A stretch of 64,000 nucleotides of DNA from Sipunculus nudus (lineage: Eukaryota > Annelida > Sipuncula > Golfingiida > Sipunculidae): positions 74,250,624-74,314,623 of the forward strand of contig CM049308.1 in NCBI GenBank assembly GCA_026874595.1. The letters are read 5' to 3'. The stretch's first letter is position 1, and each line of letters opens with the position of its first letter. The position numbers were made by a program, and so were the translations under genes. Shown here in pieces: positions 25,391-37,474 of the stretch. Under the pieces are notes generated by a model. That model worked only from the letters and a program-made list of their open reading frames with translations. It searched no databases and was not told the DNA's origin.

Positions 25391-26100
25391 GTGAGTTTGA
25401 GCCAGCTTATCAAATCAGACGAACGAAATGGCAACTGCAATTGCTCCTCTTTTGCTACATAATTCAGGCCTGCCAAATCGCTCTTTTATAAGAGTCGCCC
25501 TCCTTTTTAAGGATTTACTGAAAAAATGACTCTAATAACATATTTCACTCTTTTTTAGTAGCACTCTTTGTTTTTTTTTTATGTTCATTGAGATATTTAA
25601 AAAGTAATAGCCACTGAATTTAAGGTTTCAATATCAAGTCGTGGATAGTCTTGCCATTATCTGCCCGCGGGAGCTGTCGTGTGTTGCATCTGTTATTGTC
25701 CAATCGTTAAAAAATTGTCTGGTGATCTACTGTGAAAAAGAGACCATTTCTTACTCTGTTAACTTTTCCAGAAGAAACAGCGTACTAAATCTATAAGCAT
25801 ATAGTCTTCTTTTCAAAGTAAATATCAACAGAGCAAACATACGTGCAATTTTATTATCTCATTTAATATCATTGTTGCTGTAGGTTTGGCAACATGTTCG
25901 GAAATGATACAATATGTTTATCCATACGTTCTTCATAAGAAACACAGGATATTTATCATATTTGATATTTTAACACACGCACACATAAATCTTTCTCTCT
26001 ATATATATATATGTATAAAATCATCCCAAGTTGTTTTGGAAGTTGGTATTCTTATTGTATTTCTTTGATTATATCTACTGGATATCCCTATTTCGTTCAG

Positions 26101-26247
26101 GCTGGTCTCAATGGGGTAGCTGGAGTCAGTGTCCAGTGAGTTGTGGAAGGGCAAGACAAGTTAGACGGCGAGAATGTTCAATCGCGGGAGCTTGCGTACA
26201 AGACTCTCCCAGTGAGGAGAGAGAATGTGGAACGACAAGCTGCCCCT
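26101..26247 (+). CDS. Exon 12: TSP1 repeat 4
   Basis: 147 nt, phase 1-1, acceptor cgttcag and donor gtgagt. It encodes WSQWGSWSQCPVSCGRARQV, then ECSIAGAC and ECGTTSC followed by PC, so one cysteine more than the usual six. CPVSC fits the O-fucosylation motif. Confidence 0.92.
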
Positions 26248-27522
26248 GTGAGTATTAAGACATAAACCGCAAGGAGCGGATTCGGAGGGGGGGCATAGGA
26301 TGCAAGTTACCTTCCGTCTACCTACAATGTCCGGGCAATAGATCAACCAGTTCAATTTTGCATCAGGTTTTTTAATTTCCCACCAGTAAAGCCTGAATTA
26401 CAAAAAAAATACCATATCTGCACCATGAGAGGGAGAAAGGTATTAGTGTTGCGACCTCATTATGTGAGTTCCCCCTAATTGGGACCAACAAAAATCGTAG
26501 GATTCCACCATGTCAGACTGCGCCCGAATTTGTGATTGCGCGACGAAGTGAATTCTTCCTTAAACATACACCAAACGCAATCAGTGTACCCATGCAGCTT
26601 GCAGATTACCAGGTATGTTGGTCGGTTATACAAACCGGGCAGTGTGACCATCAAAGCGGACTGACGTAGCTATTCTATTCCCGCACGTCTAAAGAAATGC
26701 TACCGATTCCCCAAAATCGGGTTGTGGGACCAAGACATAAGCCATGCTTTCAACGATTGTCCTTGAACTGCTTGAAGTGCTCATTTTGTTATAATGGGCA
26801 GCTTTATTGCCTTTATTGATGCACAACCCACACTTAACACCTTTATTGTGCTTTCTTGTAACAATTGGTATTTTAATTATGTGTATTTCACAAAATTAAT
26901 TTACAGTTTACCATTAACTTTGGTAAACAGATTTTCCCTATTGATGGAATAAAAATATTGTTTCTGATATTGCCAAAGGAATAATGGTTAAATTTGGACA
27001 AAAGCTCAGACATTCACTTTTAAGTCTTAACGACTGATTAAGACATCTGGATTTTTGTCCGGCCTTATGATGTAAAAAAAAATGAAATTAAGAAGGCTAA
27101 TTAAGCACATAGAATTCTTATTGTGTGGTTACCTTCAACCTCATTACAAACAAAATGCCATCTTTAAAATGAAAAAAAAAATAACTGTGAAACCCAATGG
27201 TAGAAAAATAACAAATCATTAATATCACTAGAGCATTTTACCAATTCTTGTGCAGTTCATGTCCTTTTAGTCCTTTTAGATGGCACTGCGAAAGCCCCTT
27301 GAAGAAATAATGGCAAATTTCAAAGGAAATAGTTAAATATATGGAAAATGGCTTCCTGCAGATACACTTGGTAAGGTTCCCTACAGTTCAAGACCAAAAA
27401 CGGGTTATTCCCAAGGCGTGGACAGAGAGGGGTTGTGCGACAACGGTTAAGTGGCGTCACCGTCATTAATAAAAGAGTGGCCGACATCATTACTGGTAGG
27501 GTAATGTATTCGTACATTTTAG

Positions 27523-27662
27523 ATTTCAGTTTATGGGGTGCTTGGAGCGAATGTTCAAAAACATGCGACGGAGGAACTATGTTTAGAACCAGAACATGTT
27601 TCAACCCACCCTGCAGTGGCAACACACGTAGCCGGCATCATGTGCAACAAGAAACTGTCCAG
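27523..27662 (+). pseudogene. Exon 13: TSP1 repeat 5, frame-broken exon
   Basis: The 5' two thirds are a good TSP1: [15 protein letters not shown], then [13 protein letters not shown], from acceptor acattttag in phase 1. The exon is 140 nt to a strong cag/gtaaga donor, not a multiple of three as in all symmetric neighbours. The expected last two cysteines are visible only in two other frames (TGC at about 27642 and TGT at about 27656), so at least two small indels are implied. Because both neighbours are phase 1, skipping this exon would keep the reading frame. It may be a decaying exon or contain sequencing errors. Confidence 0.75.
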
Positions 27663-27915
27663 GTAAGAGGGCACCATCTTAAGAAGAAGAAAGAAGAAGA
27701 ACCACAACAACAACAACAACAAAAAACCATCACCACAATCCAGTTTATATTTTTTTATTAAACCTGTTTTAATAATGATAAAAATAAAATTGATCAAAAT
27801 AATAAGAAGAAGAAGACATTTTTAAACCTATTTTTAGTGTTAATATTTATTATGTTATATCATTGTCTACTGTAAGTTCTACTATACACTGTTTACTAGT
27901 TTCTTATCTGAGCAG

Positions 27916-28059
27916 TTTGGACGATATGGGGAGCCTGGGGAGTGTGTACACAGACTTGTGGCGCAGGAAACAAGTACCGCCGCCGTGTGTGTCAGAACGG
28001 CCCCGGGTGCCCAGGGAGCCCCGAAGACACCCTCGTCTGCAACACAAATGAATGCCCGC
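27916..28059 (+). CDS. Exon 14: TSP1 repeat 6
   Basis: 144 nt, phase 1-1, acceptor gagcag and donor gtaagc. It encodes WTIWGAWGVCTQTCGAGNKY, then RRRVCQNGPGCPG and VCNTNECP, six cysteines. It is the least AT-rich exon of the series. It is partly hidden by open frames in the other phases. Confidence 0.92.
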
Positions 28060-28665
28060 GTAAGCAAAGATAGCAGGAAGAATATATTTACATTTGAATT
28101 TCTTTTTTTTTAATGCCTTAGAATATTTTTTCAGTGATTTTCTTTTCATCATCGGCATCACATGAACTAATTAAATTTATTACGTTACAAAAGGTCTTAC
28201 ATGCAGGGTTCGGTAAAATGGTATCAGTGACATGTAATAGAATAAACTCACAATTTACACATAATATATATTTACAAAATTCACATTAAACCATAAAATT
28301 AAGGATGATTATAGAATATGCAACTCAGCATCGAACTCAACATCAACTGGACGCTAACATTTATCGAGCGAATATAAACACATTAAAATACAACCGAGTA
28401 ATTAAACCGTGACATTGAGCAATAGGAAGGTATTCAAGTGATAAGGTTAAAAAATGTTTTGTTCCAATTATTCAGATGATTTTGTATATCATTTTTGTTT
28501 CCTGAAAAATAAGAGAACATTTGAATTTCTTAATTCAAACAATTTTCGCCACAAAACACACAAAAAGCCATGAATTATACTTTAGTTTGTAAGGAAAGAA
28601 AATTGAATGACATTTCGTGGAATTTAAATTTGTTTATCACTGAGGTTACACAATCTTCCCCGCAG

Positions 28666-28812
28666 GCTGGACTACGTGGGGCCCGTGGAGTCCATGCACC
28701 AAGACCTGTAACAGCGGAACGAGAACGAGGTCACGTTCGTGTGAGTACGCGCCTAACTGTCCAGGGGGTGACCGTCAGAGTGAGAACTGTAATATACAGA
28801 GCTGTATTATAG
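28666..28812 (+). CDS. Exon 15: TSP1 repeat 7
   Basis: 147 nt, phase 1-1, acceptor ccccgcag and donor gtacgt. It encodes GWTTWGPWSPCTKTCNSGTR, then SCEYAPNCPG and NCNIQSC. It is very similar in layout to exon 14 (same NCPG loop), suggesting the two arose by duplication. Confidence 0.92.
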   Translation, partial: AGLRGARGVHAPRPVTAERERGHVRVSTRLTVQGVTVRVRTVIYRAVL

Positions 28813-30108
28813 GTACGTCTAGTGGGCTTGATTCATTTATTTGTAATGTTGCCAGTCAAAAAAGACTATAAGGGACTAAATTACCCTGCTCTGCTGCCAT
28901 CTACTGAGTCAATTTTGAATTATAGTTTAATTAATGATTTCCTTTTGATTATAAAATCTGGACTCCAGACTTGGATTATTTTGGGGATGGCCGAGATGCA
29001 CCTGCCTTGTGTAAAACTTTCAGATAGAGATGTGCTGTAGTCATATTTTTAAGTTATTGGTGTATACAGACAAATATAAAATTGTTGCTCGCGAGCCTTC
29101 AAACGGTTAAATGGTATTAGGGCGCGAGAGCATATGTCACACATAGGAAGGATACTGAACGAAATATTTCTTGTAGTTTAAAAAACCAATGTTTACATTA
29201 CGCTGTATCTTTAAAGGCTATTGAGTTAGTTTAATGTTCAGCTGAATATACAGTGTTATAATCATATGAAAGTATATGGGCAATCAATAGACTACGCAAG
29301 TCGCAAAGTACGCAAGTAGCAGTTGGGGAATCCAATCATATGAGATGTACGGGGGTAGCTATGCTAAACATCACAGTTGGCGATTCCATTAATATAAGAC
29401 ATTTAAGACATTACAAGGTACTGGTTTCCTTTAACTTATGTTATGTGTAAGCAAAAAAAGTCAAGCTGGTATGTTCATGATTGTAAAGACCTCTTCAAAC
29501 AACTGCATTTCAATCAGTTGATATGTACTGCAATAGTCGATACAAATTCAGTTTTCTTGCCCGAACACCTAGACATAGATTACACGCATTTCAGAATATA
29601 TTCGCTTATGCCAGAGTAAAATCGAAAAACAATCATACTATAATTTACTCTGTTACATTTCTGTTAGTAAGGACTTTCGGAAACGACAGAATTCTTTCAC
29701 TTCTGCCTGCGAGTACTGCTGGCCACAAGCGAATAATAATGTACTTTGTTTGTGTACAGTGGCGGATCCAGAAATTCGGGAACAGGGGGCGCTAATATTT
29801 GGTTGGTGGCTGATGGGTATTATTAAATCTAAGTTCCTAAAAGCCGAATATTTATGAAATTTTCAGAATAGCTCGGCAATAATAAAAGGAACGATTGAAC
29901 AAATTTTAGGAGTTGATCCGGCTCACCATCTGGATCCAGGATTTGTTTAAAGGAAAAATGCTACATTTCTTACATTGCAATATGCGGGTAATGAGCTGCC
30001 TTTGCGGAGATCTGCACTCTTTGATTGCACATTTCTTGTTTTACATAGAATCCTTAGAAGAAATACGACAGGTCATAGAGTCATCTTCATTAGTTGATCT
30101 CTTCAAAG

Positions 30109-30252
30109 GACTGACTGACTGGGAAGAGTGGTCGGCGTGCAACCCCACGTGCGGATACGGCACGAAGCAGCGACGAAGAACATGCTCAGGAAACAATTGT
30201 CAAGGCAACAACATGTATGAAACGAAGGAGTGCTACGCCGCCCACTGCCAAG
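30109..30252 (+). CDS. Exon 16: TSP1 repeat 8 (cassette A, copy 1)
   Basis: 144 nt, phase 1-1, acceptor tctcttcaaag and donor gtacgc. It encodes TDWEEWSACNPTCGYGTKQ, then RRRTCSGNNCQG and ECYAAHCQ, six cysteines with CNPTC. The open frame runs upstream through the acceptor, so the exon start is set by phase. It is identical to copy 2. Confidence 0.92.
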
Positions 30253-31024
30253 GTACGCCAAATCTCCACCAGATTTCTCTCCACTCCTCTGATTCTTCTC
30301 GCTTTTAAGCCTCGTGCTGAATCAGCAGCCGCAAAAAAATAAAAAATAAAAAAAAATTTGCTTTGGAAAGCAGTTCTAAATATATCTGTACCCTTTTCTC
30401 TTTGTTTTTTCTAATAAATATGAGACTTCCGGAGATGCACAAATAAATTTAACAAAGCTAATAAACAAAAGGTATGTTGCAGCCAACATAACTGACCACT
30501 CGTTTTTAATTAACGTTACAACAGGCAGTAATTTGTCAGAAACAGGAAATTAGGGATATGATCTAATTAAACCTAATCTAGGTGGTCCGGTACCAGCACC
30601 ATAGTGACGAATTTCACTTTTTTTAGTGAGCATGTATTCCTTTGTGTAAAATACTCACTTGTAGGCTGAGGTTAAGACTATCGGTTGTTTACTACGATAT
30701 CTATGCAAAAAGATGGATGGTCGTTGCAGTATATTCCCCTGTATAGCTTGCATCATGACTGAAGTAGGCTTACCAGTTAAATATAAATGTCTTCTGCAAG
30801 CCAACGTATTGTTAAATATGCTCATGCTACCGAACCTCAGCTTTTAGACCTGTCTAGAAGAAGAAAAAAACAAGTTCCACATAACCACGTCAGTTAATTA
30901 TCATAGAATGATATTTCCATCTTACTGTAACTTTTCTATGGTTTTGAAATACATGAAAGCGTCGAACAAGATTTGCTTTGAAAAGATCTGATGAATTCAA
31001 AAGCACCAGTTTATCACTTTCCAG

Positions 31025-31174
31025 GATCTGCACTTAGTGGATGGGAAGAGTGGTCGGCGTGTAACCCTACCTGTGGTTACGGGACCAAGCAACGACGGCG
31101 GACATGTTCAGGAAACAGTTGTCAAGGAGTAGCGACCGTGGAAACAAAGGAATGCTACGCCGCCCACTGTGATG
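31025..31174 (+). CDS. Exon 17: TSP1 repeat 9 (cassette B, copy 1)
   Basis: 150 nt, phase 1-1, acceptor cactttccag and donor gtaagg. It encodes GSALSGWEEWSACNPTCGYG, then TCSGNSCQG and ECYAAHCD. Its protein is nearly the same as cassette A (NSCQGVATV against NNCQGNNMY), so A and B are themselves an older duplication. Confidence 0.92.
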
Positions 31175-32633
31175 GTAAGGCCGTGCAGACTTGACTAACA
31201 CGTGACTACATTAATGAGAGCCCCAGACACAGGTCCTTGTACCCATGATTAGTATTTTCAGTTATCTCTTACTTGCATGTATTTTCTTGCATTCGTAGAG
31301 AATAAACTGGTTTTTATTAAATTTTAGAATGTAACTACTTTATGATTTGTTTTTAATTTTATAGATTTTAATGCAATTTCCACTACTGAAGTTCAATGCG
31401 ACCATCTCGGAATTAAGATGGATAATGTCGTTTCTTAAAAAAAAAGTTATGAATATTTAGCATATCACGTTTGTTTTAAGCAGCTGGACATGGCAGTATT
31501 GTCTCGTTCATCCTAGCAGTGATTGACGGCCGACGTGAAGGTCGTTACGTGATAAACCATAAATTGACCATTGTTGGCAGAGCTAATAAACGAGAATAGG
31601 TGTGTGACATGAAGGAAACTGCAGATTATATTTTTATGTTCCCTTGCATATATAGCGTCATTTCTTTAATCCGACAACCAAAATGCGAATAGGATCGTTG
31701 AATCGCTCTCTAGTCTACTTTTGATAAATAACGTTTCATGCTTGCCGTGAATTTTCAGCTCGTTTGAAATTCTTTTTGAAATTCATCAATTATACAATCA
31801 TACAAACATTGACAAATCAAAAATTGCATCTTCTTTACATCTTTTCCTTTTTTATTTTGCTTATTTTATCAGACAGGGTTAGTATGGTTATTTGAAACAT
31901 CTAAACCGATTTTTTAATTGATTAATTATGCAAATTTTTCAAAATTGCAAAACCTCTCTTTTTTTCTTGAGTTATTTTGCTTCTGGTTGTTTTATCTGAT
32001 AAGGCTAGGTGTCGCCTTCTAACTTTCTACACAGAACTTTTAATCTGCAGATGGCACCACCTGAGCTACCATTATCTGTGAGGAAAACTTCATTACTTGC
32101 ATTTGAGAAAATTTAATAATTATCGAATAACAATCGAAATAAATAATCGAAAAACAATCATACTATAATTTACTCTGTTACATTTCTGTTAGTAAGGACT
32201 TTCGGAAACGACAGAATTATTTCACTTCTGCCTGCGGGTACTGCTGGCCAGAAGCGAAGAATAATGTTCTTTGTTTGTGTACAGTGGCGGATCCAGAAAT
32301 TCGGGAACAGGGGGCGCTAATATTTGGTTGGTGGCTGATGGGTATTATTAAATCTAAGTTCCTAAAAGCCGAATATTTATGAAATTTTCAGAATAGCTCG
32401 GCAATAATAAAAGGAACGATTGAACAAATTTTAGGAGTTGATCCGGCTCACCATCTGGATCCAGGATTTGTTTAAAGGAAAAATGCTACATTTCTTACAT
32501 TGCAATATGCGGGTAATGAGCTGCCTTTGCGGAGATCTGCACTCTTTGATTGCACATTTCTAGTTTTACATAGAATCCTTAGAAGAAATACGACAGGTCA
32601 TAGAGTCATCTTCATTAGTTGATCTCTTCAAAG

Positions 32634-32777
32634 GACTGACTGACTGGGAAGAGTGGTCGGCGTGCAACCCCACGTGCGGATACGGCACGAAGCAGCGACG
32701 AAGAACATGCTCAGGAAACAATTGTCAAGGCAACAACATGTATGAAACGAAGGAGTGCTACGCCGCCCACTGCCAAG
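32634..32777 (+). CDS. Exon 18: TSP1 repeat 10 (cassette A, copy 2)
   Basis: 144 nt, phase 1-1. It has the same protein as exon 16 (TDWEEWSACNPTCGYG through ECYAAHCQ) and I see no nucleotide difference within the exon. The flanking introns are also copied. Confidence 0.9.
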
Positions 32778-33554
32778 GTACGCCAAATCTCCACCAGATT
32801 TCTCTCCACTCCTCTGATTCTTCTCGCTTTTAAGCCTCGTGCTGAATCAGCAGCCGCAAAAAAATAAAAAATAAAAAAAAATTTGCTTTTATGGAAAGCA
32901 GTTCTAAATATATCTGTACCCTTTTCTCTTTGTTTTTTCTAATAAATATGAGACTTCCGGAGATGCACAAATAAATTTAACAAAGCTAATAAACAAAAGG
33001 TATGTTGCAGCCAACATAACTGACCACTCGTTTTTAATTAACGTTACAACAGGCAGTATATTGTCAGAAACAGGAAATTAGGGATATGATCTAATTAAAC
33101 CTAATCTAGGTGGTCCAGTACCAGCACCATAGTGACGAATTTCACTTTTTTTAGTGAGCATGTATTCCTTTGTGTAAAATACTCACTTGTAGGCTGAGGT
33201 TAAGACTATCGGTTGTTTACTACGATATCTATGCAAAAAGATGGATGGTCGTTGCAGTATATTCCCCTGTATAGCTTGCATCATGACTGAAGTAGGCTTA
33301 CCAGTTAAATATAAATGTCTTCTGCAAGCCAACGTATTGTTAAATATGCTCATGCTACCGAACCTCAGCTTTTAGACCTGTCTAGAAGAAGAAAAAAAAA
33401 CAAGTTCCACATAACCACGTCAGTTAATTATCATAGAATGATATTTCCATCTTACTGTAACTTTTCTATGGTTTTGAAATACATGAAAGCGTCGAACAAG
33501 ATTTGCTTTGAAAAGATCTGATGAATTCAAAAGCACCAGTTTATCACTTTCCAG

Positions 33555-33704
33555 GATCTGCACTTAGTGGATGGGAAGAGTGGTCGGCGTGTAACCCTAC
33601 CTGTGGTTACGGGACCAAGCAACGACGGCGGACATGTTCAGGAAACAGTTGTCAAGGAGTAGCGACCGTGGAAACAAAGGAATGCTACGCCGCCCACTGT
33701 GATG
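33555..33704 (+). CDS. Exon 19: TSP1 repeat 11 (cassette B, copy 2)
   Basis: 150 nt, phase 1-1, identical in sequence to exon 17, with the same cactttccag acceptor and gtaagg donor. Confidence 0.9.
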
Positions 33705-35550
33705 GTAAGGCCGTGCAGACTTGACTAACACGTGACTACATTAATGAGAGCCCCAGACACAGGTCCTTGTACCCATGATTAGTATTTTCAGTTATCTCTT
33801 ACTTGCATGTATTTTCTTGCATTCGTAGAGAATAAACTGGTTTTTATTAAATTTTAGAATGTAACTACTTTATGATTTGTTTTTAATTTTATAGATTTAA
33901 TGCAATTTCCACTACTGAAGTTCAATGCGACCATCTCGGAATTAAGATGGATAATGTCGTTTCTTAAAAAAAAAGTTATGAATATTTAGCATATCACGTT
34001 TGTTTTAAGCAGCTGGACATGGCAGTATTGTCTCGTTCATCCTAGCAGTGATTGACGGCCGACGTGAAGGTCGTTACATGATAAACCATAAATTGACCAT
34101 TGTTGGCAGAGCTAATAAACGAGAATAGGTGTGTGACATGAAGGAAACTGCAGATTATATTTTTATGTTCCCTTGCATATATAGCGTCATTTCTTTAATC
34201 CGACAACCAAAATGCGAATAGGATCGTTGAATCGCTCTCTAGTCTACTTTTGATAAATAACGTTTCATGCTTGCCGTGAATTTTCAGCTCGTTTGAAATT
34301 CTTTTTGAAATTCATCAATTATACAATCATACAAACATTGACAAATCAAAAATTGCATCTTCTTTACATCTTTTCCTTTTTTATTTTGCTTATTTTATCA
34401 GACAGGGTTAGTATGGTTATTTGAAACATCTAAACCGATTTTTTAATTGATTAATTATGCAAATTTTTCAAAATTGCAAAACCTCTCTTTTTTTCTTGAG
34501 TTATTTTGCTTCTGGTTGTTTTATCTGATAAGGCTAGGTGTCGCCTTCTAACTTTCTACACAGAACTTTTAATCTGCAGATGGCACCACCTGAGCTACCA
34601 TTATCTGTGAGGAAAACTTCATTACTTGCATTTGAGAAAATTTAATAATTTTATGTTTTGGAGGTGAACGTAAGCAGTCTTCATTTTATTAATATACCTT
34701 AAACGTTTTCGATATGCTTGTAGACATACATTCATGCAGGCTGCAACAAATTCTGAAGAAATATTATAAGTATATATATATATGAGATGTACGGGGGTAG
34801 CTATGCTAAACATCACAGTTGGCGATTCCATTAATATAAGGCATTTAAGACATTACAAGGTACTGGTTTCCTTTTACTTATGTTATGTGTAAGCAAAAAA
34901 AGTCAAGCTGGTATGTTCATGATTGTAAAGACCTCTTCAAACAACTGCATTTTAATCAGTTGTTATGTACTGCAATAGTCGATACAAATTCAGTTTTCTT
35001 GCCCGAACACCTAGACATAGATTACACGCATTTCAGAATATATTCGCTTATGCCAGAGTAAAATCGAAAACCAATCATACTATAATTTACTCTGTTACAT
35101 TTCTGTTAGTAAGGACTTTCGGAAACGACAGAATTATTTCACTTCTGCCTGCGGGTACTGCTGGCCAGAAGCGAATAATAATGTTCTTTGTTTGTGTACA
35201 GTGGCGGATCCAGAAATTCGGGAACAGGGGGCGCTAATATTTGGTTGGTGGCTGATGGGTATTATTAAATCTAAGTTCCTAAAAGCCGAATATTTATGAA
35301 ATTTTCAGAATAGCTCGGCAATAATAAAAGGAACGATTGAACAAATTTTAGGAGTTGATCCGGCTCTCCATCTGGATCCAGGATTTGTTTAAAGGAAAAA
35401 TGCTACATTTCTTACATTGCAATATGCGGGTAATGAGCTGCCTTGGCGGAGATCTGCACTCTTTGAGCGCACATTTCTAGTTATAAATAGAATCGTTAGA
35501 AGAAATACGACAGGTCATAGAGCCATCGTGATTTGTTTATCTCTTCAAAG

Positions 35551-35694
35551 GACTGACTGAATGGGAAGAGTGGTCGGCGTGCAACCCCACGTGCGGATAC
35601 GGCACGAAGCAGCGGCGAAGAACATGCTCAGGAAACAATTGTCAAGGCAACAACATGTATGAAACGAAGGAGTGCTACGCCGCCCACTGCCAAG
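35551..35694 (+). CDS. Exon 20: TSP1 repeat 12 (cassette A, copy 3)
   Basis: 144 nt, phase 1-1. Same as the other A exons except TEWEEW instead of TDWEEW and one silent change in the Arg-rich stretch. Acceptor tctcttcaaag and donor gtacgc are retained. Confidence 0.92.
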
Positions 35695-36042
35695 GTACGC
35701 CAGATCTACACCAGATGTCTCTCCACTCCTCTGATTCTTATCGCTTTTGAGCCTCGTGCTGAATCAGCAGCCGCAAAAAAAAAAAAAAAATTGCTTTTAT
35801 GGAAAGCAGTTCTAAATATATCTGTACCCTTTTCTCTTTGTTTCTTCTAATAAATATGAGACTTCCGGAGATGCACAAATAAATTCAACAAAGTTCCACA
35901 TAACCACGTCAGTTAATTATCATAGACTGATATTTACATATTACTGTAACTTTTCTATGGTTTGAAATACATGAAAACGTCGAACAAGATTTGCTTTTAG
36001 AAGATCTGATGAATTCAAAAGCACCAGTTTATCACTTTCCAG

Positions 36043-36192
36043 GATCTGGACTTAGTGGATGGGAAGAGTGGTCGGCGTGTAACCCTACCTGTGGTTACGG
36101 GACCAAGCAACGACGGCGGACATGTTCAGGAAACAGTTGTCAAGGAGTAGCGACCGTGGAAACAAAGGAATGCTACGCCGCCCACTGTGATG
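36043..36192 (+). CDS. Exon 21: TSP1 repeat 13 (cassette B, copy 3)
   Basis: 150 nt, phase 1-1. Same as the other B exons except GSGLSG instead of GSALSG near the start. The A3-B3 intron is only 348 bp, against about 775 bp in units 1 and 2. Confidence 0.92.
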
Positions 36193-37238
36193 GTAAGGGC
36201 GTGCAGACTTGACTAACACGTGACTACATTAATGAGAGCCCCAGACACAGGTCCTTGTACCCATGATTAGTATTTTCAGTTATCTCTTACTTGCATGTAT
36301 TTTCTTGCATTCGTAGAGAATAAACTGGTTTTTATTAAATTTTAGAATAAATCTACTTAATGATTTGTTTTTAATTTTATAGATTTTAATGCAATTTCCA
36401 CCACTGAAGTTCAATGCGACCATCTTGGAATTAAGATTGATAATGTCGTTTCTTAAAAAAAAGTTATTAATATTTAGCATATCACGTTTGTTTTAAGCAG
36501 CTGGACCTGGCAGTATTGTCTCGTTCATCATAGCAGTTATTGACGGCTGACGTGAAGGTCGTTACGTGATAAACCATAAATTGACCATTGTTTGGCAGAG
36601 ACAAAAAAAACGAGAATAGGTGTGACATGAAGTAAACTGCAGAACATATTTTAATGTTCCCTTGCATATATAGCGTGATTTCTTTAATCCGACGACCAAA
36701 ATGCAAATAGGATCGTTGGGTCGCTATCTAGTCTACTTTGGATATATAACGTTTCATGCTTGCCGTGAATTTTCAGCTCGTTTGAAATATTTTTTAAATT
36801 CATTAATTATACAATCATACAAACATTTACAAATCACAAATTGCATCTTCTTTACATCTTTTCCTTTTTTTTTTTATTTTGTTATTTTATCAGACAAAGC
36901 TAGTATGGTTATTTGAAACGTCTAAACCGATTTTTTTAATTGATTAATTATGCAAATTTTTTTTCTTGAGTTATTTTGCTTCTGGTTGTTTTATCTGATA
37001 GGACTAGGTTTCGCCTTCTAACTTTCTACACGGAATTTTGAACCTGAAGATTGGACCACCTGAGTTATCATTATCTGTGATGAAAAGTTCATTACTTACC
37101 TTTAGTGAAAATTGAATAATTTTATGTATTGGGGTGCACTTAGGCGGTCTTGATTTTATAAATATACCTAAAAGAAGTTTTTGATATGCTTGTAGACATA
37201 CCATCATGCAAGCACCATCAATGTCTGCTGAAATATTA

Positions 37239-37266
37239 TACACACACACATATATATATATATATA
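37239..37266. repeat. (CA)n(TA)n microsatellite
   Basis: A short CA run followed by TA repeat at the 3' boundary of cassette unit 3. Confidence 0.9.
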
Positions 37267-37312
37267 AACTTTTATTGACCGTGTGTTTATGAATTCTCAT
37301 GTTTATCTTCAG

Positions 37313-37474
37313 GAAGTTCCAGTGTATGGTCTGTATGGAAGGCGTGGGGTGCATGCTCAGCTTCGTGTGACGTTGGATCTAAAACGAGGGTGCGTACCTG
37401 CTTCAGAGGAACCTGTAATGGAGCTTCTACTGATCGCACGGCATGCATGGAAAGACAATGTTCTGCAGTAGGAA
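37313..37474 (+). CDS. Exon 22: TSP1 repeat 14
   Basis: 162 nt when ended at the gtaggt donor, which gives phase 1. A second gtataa donor four bases downstream would give phase 2. It encodes SSVWSVWKAWGACSASCDVG, then TCFRGTCNG and ACMERQC, six cysteines, with a longer lead-in than other repeats. Acceptor is tttatcttcag. Confidence 0.88.

Larger units (their letters stand above)
29337..32121 (+). repeat. Tandem cassette unit 1 (two TSP1 exons plus introns)
   Basis: First of three copies of a two-exon cassette. From about 29619 to 32121 it is nearly identical, introns included, to unit 2 (32145-34643). The 5' part (29337-29618) is absent from unit 2 but present in unit 3 from about 34783. The unit carries a hAT-like terminus cagtggcggatccag at 29757. 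Confidence 0.9.
32145..34782 (+). repeat. Tandem cassette unit 2
   Basis: Near-identical copy of unit 1, offset about 2,525-2,530 bp, with only rare substitutions and small poly-A length changes. It lacks the first ~280 bp of the unit. It extends about 140 bp further 3' than unit 1, ending in a (TA)n tract at about 34768-34783 where unit 3 begins. Confidence 0.9.
34783..37266 (+). repeat. Tandem cassette unit 3, more diverged
   Basis: Third copy of the cassette with scattered substitutions and a deletion of about 430 bp in the A-B intron (junction near 35898). The unit begins right after a (TA)n tract and ends in a CA/TA tract (37239-37266). Its greater divergence makes it the older copy relative to units 1 and 2. 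Confidence 0.88.

Noticed and set aside
29523-29795. 90-residue open frame repeated at 34965-35237
   Set aside because: Open in both copies only because the cassette is duplicated; no domain, no phase fit, and it ends inside a hAT-like repeat terminus.
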